NCBI GenBank assembly: GCA_028868235.1
Contig: JAGWUW010000031.1
Span: forward strand, 1-13,540
Direction: 5' to 3'
Source: Betaproteobacteria bacterium
GTDB taxonomy: Bacteria; Pseudomonadota; Gammaproteobacteria; Burkholderiales; Rhodocyclaceae
Length of the DNA stretch: 13,540 bases
The position numbers were made by a program, and so were the translations under genes. Positions within the stretch are counted from its first letter, which is position 1. Each line of letters opens with the position of its first letter. The notes below the pieces were generated by a model, which searched no databases, was not told the origin of the DNA, and saw nothing but the letters and a program-made list of their open reading frames with translations. Positions 5,579 through 11,811 of this stretch are shown one piece after another.

Positions 5579-6997
5579 ATGAACCAACCAGCCGAACGAC
5601 GCTACCTAGCCAACAAGACTTTCGGGGAGATCCGCATCGGCGACTCCGCCTCGCTGACGCGTACGCTGATGCCGGAGGACGTCAAGCTTTTTGCCGTCCT
5701 CACCGGCGACGTGAACCCATCGATTGTCGATCCGAAATATTCCGAAAGCGGCCTGTTCCGCGAAGTCATCGCCCACGGCATGTGGAGCGGCTCGCTGATC
5801 TCGACCGTACTCGGTACCCAGTTCCCAGGTCCGGGAACCATCCTGGTCGACCAAAGCCTCCATTTCGCCCGGCCGGTCACTATCGGCGACACCATCACCA
5901 TCACGGTGACCGCCAAGCAAAAGTTCGAGCATAACAAGCACGTCATTTTCGATTGCGTATGCACCAACCAGGAAGGTTTGCAGGTCGTGCGCGGTTCGGC
6001 CGAAATCCTCGCCCCGGTGGAAAAGGTAACGCGTCTCGAAGAAATGCGCATGCCGGAGATTCGCATCGATGACAAGCAGGAGCGTTATACCCACCTGCTG
6101 GAGCGCGTCCGCGGATTGGAACCGATCCCCACCGCTGTTGCCCACCCTTGCGACGAGGAATCGCTGAAGGGTCCGGTCATGGCATTCCAGGCCGGGATCA
6201 TCGAACCCATTCTGGTCGGCCCGGAGAACAAGATTCGGGCCATCGCCGAGGAATTCAGCATCGACCTTTCCGGGATCCGCATTGTCCATGCCGCACACAG
6301 CCATGATTCGGCCGCCCTGGCCGTTTCACTGGTGCGCACAGGGGATGCCGAGGCCCTGATGAAAGGCAGCCTGCACACTGACGAACTGATGGGCGAAGTC
6401 GTCGCCCGCGCCAACGGCCTGCGCACTTCGCGCCGCATCAGCCACGTCTTCGTGATGGATGTGCCGACCTATCATCGACCGCTGCTGATCACCGACGCGG
6501 CGATCAATATTGCGCCGACGCTGGAAGAAAAGGCCGACATCATCCGCAACGCCATCGACCTGGCACACATCATCGGCATCCCGGAACCCAAGATCGCCAT
6601 CCTGTCCGCTGTCGAGACCATCAATCCCAAAATCCAGTCCACCCTCGATGCCGCTGCGCTGTGCAAGATGGCCGACCGCGGCCAGATCAAGGGGGGCCTG
6701 CTCGACGGCCCGCTCGCCTTCGACAATGCCGTATCCATCGTTGCTGCCAAGACCAAGGGCATCAAGTCGGCGGTCGCCGGCCATGCCGAAATTCTGGTGG
6801 TCCCCGATCTCGAATCCGGCAACATGCTGGCCAAGCAACTTGAGTACATGGCCAACGCCCTGACTGCCGGCATCGTACTCGGCACCAAGGTACCCATCGT
6901 ACTGACCAGCCGTGCCGACAGCGCCGAAACCCGAACCGCATCGTGCGTCATCGCCGCACTGATCGCCCACGCCAACCGCAAGAACGGAACCATCTAA
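5579..6997 (+). CDS. Fused MaoC-like (R)-enoyl-CoA hydratase / phosphate acetyl-butyryltransferase
   Basis: This 472-residue protein has two domains. Residues ~10-150 resemble the MaoC/PhaJ hot-dog fold ((R)-specific enoyl-CoA hydratase), with GDVNPSIVD and IAHGMWSGSLIS. In active family members the first motif reads GDxNPxHxD; here the catalytic His is Ile, while the Asp of the dyad is kept. Residues ~165-472 form a phosphate acetyl/butyryltransferase that interconverts acyl-CoA and acyl-phosphate. It shows MKGSLHTDEL, KGGLLDGPLAFDNAV, PDLESGNMLAKQLEY and SRADSAETRTASC. The start at 5579 gives the usual family length; 5510 would add 23 residues. The acyl kinase gene follows after two bases, so the pair likely makes ATP from acyl-CoA. 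The fusion implies the substrate passes through or binds at a hydratase-type site, but the missing His makes hydratase activity doubtful. Confidence 0.88.
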   Translation: MNQPAERRYLANKTFGEIRIGDSASLTRTLMPEDVKLFAVLTGDVNPSIVDPKYSESGLFREVIAHGMWSGSLISTVLGTQFPGPGTILVDQSLHFARPVTIGDTITITVTAKQKFEHNKHVIFDCVCTNQEGLQVVRGSAEILAPVEKVTRLEEMRMPEIRIDDKQERYTHLLERVRGLEPIPTAVAHPCDEESLKGPVMAFQAGIIEPILVGPENKIRAIAEEFSIDLSGIRIVHAAHSHDSAALAVSLVRTGDAEALMKGSLHTDELMGEVVARANGLRTSRRISHVFVMDVPTYHRPLLITDAAINIAPTLEEKADIIRNAIDLAHIIGIPEPKIAILSAVETINPKIQSTLDAAALCKMADRGQIKGGLLDGPLAFDNAVSIVAAKTKGIKSAVAGHAEILVVPDLESGNMLAKQLEYMANALTAGIVLGTKVPIVLTSRADSAETRTASCVIAALIAHANRKNGTI

Positions 6998-6999
6998 CA

Positions 7000-8181
7000 A
7001 TGAAGCAAGGAATCCTGACGATCAATGCCGGATCGTCATCCATCAAATTCGCTCTCTTCCCGCTCAACCACCCGATCTCCCCGGAAGCCGAAGTCTCCGG
7101 CCAAATCGACGGCATTGGCGCCGAAACGACCAAATTGGTGGCAAAGAACCGCTCCGGCGAGCGTATTGCCGACCAGATGCTGGAAGGCGTCAAGGTCAGC
7201 CATGCCCAAGCTTTCGACGCTTTGCTCAAATGGTTCACTGCCAGCCACGCCAGCTGGCAGATCGTTGCTGTTGGCCATCGCGTCGTGCATGGCGGCGAAC
7301 GCTATTCCAAACCGACAGTCATCGACGACACCGTACTCAGCCACCTGCAGAGCTTCATCCCGCTTGCTCCGCTGCACGAACCGCATAACGTCGCCGGCAT
7401 CATAGCGCTGCAGGCCCTGCTACCCAGCGTGCCGCAGATTGCCTGCTTCGACACCGCCTTCCACCGCAGTCAGCCGGAAGTCGCCCAGACCTTCGGTCTG
7501 CCACGCAACATTACGGCGGAAGGCATCAAGCGCTACGGTTTCCACGGCCTGTCCTACGAGTACATCGCCCGTGCCCTGCCGCAACACTCCGGCCGCGCCA
7601 CCGGCCGCGTCGTCGTAGCCCACCTCGGTAACGGCGCCAGTATGGCGGCGATGGTCGACCGCAAATGCGTCGCCACCACCCTCGGCTTCTCGACCATCGA
7701 TGGCCTGGTCATGGGCACCCGTTGCGGCAACCTAGACCCCGGCGTCATTCTGCACCTGATGGAAACCAAGAATCTGTCGGTCAAGGACATGACCAGGATG
7801 CTCTACAAGGAATCCGGCCTGCTCGGCGTTTCCGGCCTCAGCCAGGACATGCGCACCCTGCTCGCCAGCGACAAGCCGGAAGCCGGGGAAGCGGTCAACC
7901 TGTTCTGCTATCGCATCGCCCGCGAACTCGGCTCGCTCGCCGCCGCCGCTGGTGGCCTCGATGCCCTGGTATTCACCGGCGGTATCGGCGAACACGCTGC
8001 CGAGGTACGCCGCCGCGTCTGCCTGCAATCCGAATGGCTAGGCATCCGCGTCAATCCGGAAGCCAATGCCCGCCACGAACTACGCATCTCAGCCGGCAAC
8101 AGCAGCGTCGACGTGCTGGTCATTCCGACCAACGAGGAATGGATGATGGCTCACCACGCACAGACCCTGCTCGCCCTCTGA
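7000..8181 (+). CDS. ackA: Acetate/propionate/butyrate-type acyl kinase
   Basis: This 393-residue member of the ASKHA acetate kinase family converts acyl-phosphate plus ADP to the free acid plus ATP, or the reverse. All family hallmarks are seen: the N-terminal NAGSSSIKF, GHRVVHGGERY with the substrate-binding Arg, PLAPLHEPHN, the FDTAFH Asp, YGFHGLSYEY with the His that stabilises the transition state, HLGNGAS, STIDGLVMGTRCGNLDPG, FTGGIGEH, and the C-terminal NEEW Glu. It is closest in style to AckA, but neighbouring acyltransferases of this type often act on C3-C4 acids, so the chain length is open. ATG 7000 lies two bases after the acyltransferase stop with only a weak ribosome site, suggesting translational coupling. 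A longer upstream start would lie inside the preceding gene. A strong terminator follows. Confidence 0.94.
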   Translation: MKQGILTINAGSSSIKFALFPLNHPISPEAEVSGQIDGIGAETTKLVAKNRSGERIADQMLEGVKVSHAQAFDALLKWFTASHASWQIVAVGHRVVHGGERYSKPTVIDDTVLSHLQSFIPLAPLHEPHNVAGIIALQALLPSVPQIACFDTAFHRSQPEVAQTFGLPRNITAEGIKRYGFHGLSYEYIARALPQHSGRATGRVVVAHLGNGASMAAMVDRKCVATTLGFSTIDGLVMGTRCGNLDPGVILHLMETKNLSVKDMTRMLYKESGLLGVSGLSQDMRTLLASDKPEAGEAVNLFCYRIARELGSLAAAAGGLDALVFTGGIGEHAAEVRRRVCLQSEWLGIRVNPEANARHELRISAGNSSVDVLVIPTNEEWMMAHHAQTLLAL

Positions 8182-8200
8182 CAAGAAATTTTTTTAGCTC

Positions 8201-8239
8201 GCCCCGGTCTCACGAAAGTGGTCCGGGGCTTTGTTTTTT
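8201..8239 (+). terminator. Rho-independent terminator after ackA
   Basis: GCCCCGG (8201-8207) pairs with CCGGGGC (8223-8229) and an inner CAC/GTG extends the stem around a GAAA loop. The run TTTGTTTTTT follows. It starts about 20 bases after the stop codon and closes the metabolic cluster. Confidence 0.9.
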
Positions 8240-8299
8240 CGGACTTTTTCCAAGCATGACGACGTCACAGCCCACCGCAGACAGAACCACTGTATGTAG

Positions 8300-8315
8300 T
8301 CAAGATATTGTATCG
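8300..8315 (+). promoter_or_regulatory. NrdR-box-like site 1 upstream of nrdJ
   Basis: The core CAAGATATTG (8303-8312) matches the NrdR consensus core CwAtATaTwG at all strongly conserved positions, with one deviation (G for t). NrdR is the ATP/dATP-sensing repressor of ribonucleotide reductase genes. Tandem boxes are the rule for this regulator. Confidence 0.65.
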
Positions 8316-8338
8316 ACCCACTAGATATAGTAGATTCG
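8310..8338 (+). promoter_or_regulatory. Possible sigma-70 promoter of nrdJ overlapping the NrdR boxes
   Basis: TTGTAT (8310-8315) and TAGATT (8333-8338) are separated by 17 bases. They match the -35 in 3 of 6 and the -10 in 4 of 6 positions. The element is weak but overlaps both NrdR-like boxes, so a bound repressor would block polymerase. No cobalamin riboswitch is seen in the leader. Confidence 0.35.
8320..8335 (+). promoter_or_regulatory. NrdR-box-like site 2 upstream of nrdJ
   Basis: The core CTAGATATAG (8323-8332) fits the same NrdR core and lies exactly 20 bp downstream of site 1, two helical turns on the same face. That spacing is expected for cooperative NrdR binding. Both boxes sit within 85 bases of the nrdJ ATG. 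Confidence 0.65.
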
Positions 8339-8382
8339 CTCCATTCAAAGACTAGAACCGAAACTGTCGAGAGGAGCCATCA

Positions 8383-11280
8383 ATGAGCAAAGTCGCAGAG
8401 CAGCTTTCACTGACCGATATTCCCGCGCCCCCCGAATTCGCCCCCCTGCCGGAACAGGAAATTTCCGGTGAGGTGCTGATCGAAAAATACGCCAAGGGCA
8501 AGGAAACCAACGTTCACGACGTGCGCAAGCGCGTTGCCTGGGCCCTGGCCCAGATGGAACAGGAAGCTGATCGCGCGCATTGGGAAGCCCGCTTCCTGTG
8601 GGCCCAGGAAAACGGCTTCATCCCCGCCGGTCGCATCAACTCCGCCGCCGGCACCGACCTGCAGGCCACGCTGATCAACTGCTTCGTGCAGCCGGTCGGC
8701 GATTCCATCGTCGAAAATACCGATGGCCGTCCTGGCATCTACACCGCGCTGGCCCAAGCCGCTGAAACCATGCGTCGCGGCGGCGGCGTCGGCTACGACT
8801 TCTCGTCCATCCGTCCGCAGGGCGCCCGCGTCAAGGGCACCCAGTCCCGCGCTTCCGGCCCCGTTTCCTACATGCGTGTCTTCGACCGCTCCTGCGAAAC
8901 CGTCGAATCCGCCGGCGCCCGCCGTGGCGCCCAGATGGGCGTGCTGCGCTGCGACCATCCGGACATCGAGGACTTCATCCACGCCAAGGACCACGGCGAC
9001 CTGACCAATTTCAACATCTCCATCGGCGTTACCGACGGTTTCATGGAAGCCGTCGATGCCGACACCGATGTCGAACTGGTGCACCGCGCCGAACCGAATG
9101 GCGACATGCGCTCGGCGGGTGCCTACCAGCGCGAAGACGGCATGTGGGTCTACCGCAAGGTGCGCGCCCGCGATCTGTGGGACCAGGTCATGAAGTCCAC
9201 CTACGATCACGCCGAGCCAGGTATCCTGTTCCTCGACCGCATGAACAAGGACAACAACCTCAATTACTGCGAAGTGATCGAGGCGACCAACCCATGCGCC
9301 GAACAACCGCTACCGCCATACGGCTGCTGCTGCTTGGGGTCGATCAACCTGACCCTGTACGTCAAGAACCCGTTCTCCGAGCAGGCTGAGTTCGATTTCG
9401 ACGCCTTCGCCGAAGTCATCCGCATCTCCACACGCATGCTCGACAACGTGCTCGACGCGACTCATTGGCCGCTTGAGCGCCAGCAGCAGGAAGCCGCCAA
9501 CAAGCGTCGTGTCGGCCTCGGCTTTACCGGCCTCGGCGACATGCTGGCCATGTTGCGACTCCGCTACGACAAGGCTGAAGCCCGCGCCATGGCCAGCCGC
9601 ATCAGCGAATTCATGCGCGACACCGCCTACCTGTACTCGGTCGAAATGGCCAAGGAACGTGGCGCCTTCCCGCTGTTCAACGCCGAACTCTACCTGTCCG
9701 GTGGCAACTTCGCCTCCCGTCTGCCGAACGAGGTCAAGGCCGAAATCCGCAAGCACGGTCTGCGCAACTCGCACCTGCTGTCCATCGCCCCGACCGGCAC
9801 CATTTCGCTGGCCTTCGCTGACAATGCCTCGAACGGCATCGAGCCCCCGTTCTCGTGGACCTATAACCGCAAGAAGCGGATGCAGGATGGCACGATCAAG
9901 GAATACTCGGTGGAAGACTACGCCTGGCGCCTGTATAAACATCGCGGTGGTGATGTCTCCAATCTACCCGACTATTTCGTCACAGCCCTGGAGATCTCTG
10001 CCAAGGCCCACAGCGACATGGTCGCTGCCGTCGCCCCCTACGTGGACACTTCGATCTCGAAGACGGTCAACGTCCCGGCCGACTACCCATACGAAGACTT
10101 CCAGGATCTCTACATGCAGGCTTGGAAAGCCGGCCTGAAGGGTCTAGCCACCTATCGCCCGAACAGCGTACTCGGCTCCGTCCTGTCCGTCGAACCGGCC
10201 AAGGCCGAAACGCCGGCTGCGGCCGATGCCAAGGCCCCGCAGGATTTCGTTTCCGACGCCAACCGTCGCCTGTCGATCAAGAACCTACCGGCCCCGGTGC
10301 TCGCCAGCCTGCGCTGGCCGGGCCGCCCGAACCTGCCGGAAGGCAACCTGTGCTGGACCTACATGGTCGATTCGCCGATCGGCAAGTTCGCCCTGTTCGT
10401 CGGCCACGTCGAGCAGGAAGGCCGCGCCTGGCCGTTCGAAGTGTGGGCCAACGGCCCGGCCGAACCGCGCGGCCTGGGCGCTGTTGCCAAGACCCTATCC
10501 ATGGACATGCGCGCCAACGACCACGGCTGGCTGCAATTGAAACTGGAAGCCCTGGCTAAGATGCCGGGTGACGCCTTCGAGATGCCGATGCCTCCGCACG
10601 GCGAACGTAAGCGCATGCCCTCCGTCGTCGCCGCCATGGCCCAAGTCATCCTGTGGCGCGGCGAACAACTCGGCGCCTTCGGCCACGATGGCCCGACGCC
10701 AGTCAAGGACGCCCTGTTCAGCACCAAGGAGCCGAAGACCGGTACCGACGGTACGCTATCCTGGACGGTTGACGTCAGCAACTCCTCGACCGGCGAAGAC
10801 TTCGTCCTCGGCCTCAAGGAAATCACCCTGCCCGACGGCACCTCGCGCCCCTACTCGATGTGGCTCTCCGGCAACTACCCGCGTGCCCTCGACGGCCTGT
10901 GCAAGCTGCTGTCGCTCGACATGCGCGTCCTCGATCCGGCATGGATCGGCATGAAGCTGCGCAAGCTGCTCGACTACTCCGAGCCGTTCGGCGACTTCAT
11001 GGCCTTCGTCCCGGGTTCGCGCAAGCAGCAGACCTATCCGTCGACCGTCGCCTACATCGCCCAGTTGATCATCCACCGCTACGCCATGCTCGGCATCCTC
11101 GACGAAGCCGGCTTCCCGCTGCAGCAGATGGGCATCCTGGAAGCCCCGGAAGACACCACCAGCAACAAGGTGCTGCCAACCGTCGGCAAGCTGTGCGGCG
11201 AATGCGGCAACCACACCATGATCCGCAAGGACGGCTGTGACTTCTGTACCGCCTGCGGCGCAGTCGGCACGTGCGGCTAA
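8383..11280 (+). CDS. nrdJ: Adenosylcobalamin-dependent (class II) ribonucleotide reductase NrdJ
   Basis: This 965-residue enzyme reduces ribonucleotides to deoxyribonucleotides, using a coenzyme B12-derived thiyl radical and no oxygen. The active site is recognisable: C100 in LINCFVQP, the radical triad N303-C305-E307 in NPCAEQ, and the Cys cluster C315-C317 in YGCCCLGS that should include the partner of C100. [26 protein letters not shown] and [10 protein letters not shown] are also typical. The N-terminus has no ATP-cone. Residues ~645-765 and ~785-910 form two related copies of a C-terminal TSCPD-like domain. The tail has C938, C941, C952, C955, C958 and C964, a zinc-ribbon-like pattern with redox Cys. 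GAGGAG stands 6 bases before the ATG. The gene is monocistronic between terminators and probably NrdR-controlled. Confidence 0.96.
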   Translation: MSKVAEQLSLTDIPAPPEFAPLPEQEISGEVLIEKYAKGKETNVHDVRKRVAWALAQMEQEADRAHWEARFLWAQENGFIPAGRINSAAGTDLQATLINCFVQPVGDSIVENTDGRPGIYTALAQAAETMRRGGGVGYDFSSIRPQGARVKGTQSRASGPVSYMRVFDRSCETVESAGARRGAQMGVLRCDHPDIEDFIHAKDHGDLTNFNISIGVTDGFMEAVDADTDVELVHRAEPNGDMRSAGAYQREDGMWVYRKVRARDLWDQVMKSTYDHAEPGILFLDRMNKDNNLNYCEVIEATNPCAEQPLPPYGCCCLGSINLTLYVKNPFSEQAEFDFDAFAEVIRISTRMLDNVLDATHWPLERQQQEAANKRRVGLGFTGLGDMLAMLRLRYDKAEARAMASRISEFMRDTAYLYSVEMAKERGAFPLFNAELYLSGGNFASRLPNEVKAEIRKHGLRNSHLLSIAPTGTISLAFADNASNGIEPPFSWTYNRKKRMQDGTIKEYSVEDYAWRLYKHRGGDVSNLPDYFVTALEISAKAHSDMVAAVAPYVDTSISKTVNVPADYPYEDFQDLYMQAWKAGLKGLATYRPNSVLGSVLSVEPAKAETPAAADAKAPQDFVSDANRRLSIKNLPAPVLASLRWPGRPNLPEGNLCWTYMVDSPIGKFALFVGHVEQEGRAWPFEVWANGPAEPRGLGAVAKTLSMDMRANDHGWLQLKLEALAKMPGDAFEMPMPPHGERKRMPSVVAAMAQVILWRGEQLGAFGHDGPTPVKDALFSTKEPKTGTDGTLSWTVDVSNSSTGEDFVLGLKEITLPDGTSRPYSMWLSGNYPRALDGLCKLLSLDMRVLDPAWIGMKLRKLLDYSEPFGDFMAFVPGSRKQQTYPSTVAYIAQLIIHRYAMLGILDEAGFPLQQMGILEAPEDTTSNKVLPTVGKLCGECGNHTMIRKDGCDFCTACGAVGTCG

Positions 11281-11347
11281 CCTGTGTAATGTGGTTGTGA
11301 TCGCTGTCAGATAACGGAAACGTCAGGACTGTTTTCCTAATCTACCT

Positions 11348-11388
11348 AAAGCCCTAAGGGAACAAATTCCCTTGGGGCTTTTTGTTTT
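11348..11388 (+). terminator. Rho-independent terminator after nrdJ
   Basis: AAAGCCCTAAGGGAA (11348-11362) pairs with TTCCCTTGGGGCTTT (11367-11381) as a 15-bp stem with a single U-G wobble and the 4-base loop CAAA. The T-rich run TTTTTGTTTT (11379-11388) overlaps the end of the stem. It lies ~70 bases after the nrdJ stop. Confidence 0.92.
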
Positions 11389-11480
11389 GCCACTCACCAG
11401 ATCCAGGTCGAATCTGGCTACCACCATCCAGAGTTGATCGCTTAGGAAAACGGGGAGCAATGAGGACCTTCAGTCGCTGA

Positions 11481-11709
11481 CAATCAGGTCATTCATCGCT
11501 AATCACTACACGTCGTTTCGAGTACGCGCTCAACCATGGAGGCAAATCGGCTGCTGAGATTATTCAGCCACCCATAGACAAAATTGACGTTGTCATTTTA
11601 TGCAAATCGTCGAAAAGCCCAAGCCACAATAATCCCGGGAATTCCACCTCGAGATTGGCTCGGAATCTGGCTCGTCGGCTTGGTGAGCAACCAAAAATTA
11701 GCTTCTGAA
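11481..11709 (+). pseudogene. Startless open frame, possible gene remnant
   Basis: A frame of about 75 codons runs from a stop at 11478 to TGA at 11707-11709 without ATG or a ribosome site. Its part FEYALNHGGKSAAEII has a loose likeness to the conserved segment of RhuM-type virulence proteins, from memory of that family only. The rest shows nothing recognisable. It could equally be chance in non-coding DNA. Confidence 0.18.
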
Positions 11710-11764
11710 ATTTCATATCTTCTGCTTATTTATCATGTAGATTAGAACCAAATTATTCCAATCG

Positions 11765-11778
11765 TTGATTTCAATCAG
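11765..11778 (+). promoter_or_regulatory. FNR/Anr-like site upstream of the HDOD sensor kinase gene
   Basis: TTGAT-TTCA-ATCAG matches the TTGAT-N4-ATCAA consensus in 9 of 10 positions. Its centre is ~40 bases before the ATG at 11812. If it acted as a class II activator site, transcription would begin right at the start codon (a leaderless message). If it lies over or downstream of the promoter it would instead repress. The position is unusual, the match itself is good. Confidence 0.5.
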
Positions 11779-11811
11779 CGGCTCCCCCGCTCAGTAGATA
11801 GGCAATTTTCG

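Larger units (their letters stand above)
11389..11811. other. Gene-poor intergenic stretch before the sensor kinase gene
   Basis: About 420 bases without a convincing gene, AT-richer than its surroundings. It contains a small inverted repeat, CCAGAT (11397-11402) with ATCTGG (11412-11417). The 10-base word GAATCTGGCT occurs twice (11410 and 11663). There is also a short palindromic TGAC-GTT-GTCA near 11583, an open but startless frame (11481 onward) and an FNR-like site near its right end. No tRNA, CRISPR or insertion-sequence ends were seen. A small RNA cannot be excluded. Confidence 0.6.

Noticed and set aside
8240..8382. A cobalamin riboswitch before the B12-dependent nrdJ
   Set aside because: The leader is too short, no B12-box-like word is visible, and the region is better explained by NrdR boxes and a promoter.
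8407..9306. A 299-codon minus-strand open frame opposite nrdJ
   Set aside because: It is a shadow of the nrdJ codon pattern; the plus frame contains the full class II reductase active site.
11410..11672. Direct repeat GAATCTGGCT at 11410 and 11663 as mobile-element target duplication
   Set aside because: The 10-base word is not flanked by terminal inverted repeats and no transposase is between the copies, so chance is the simpler reading.
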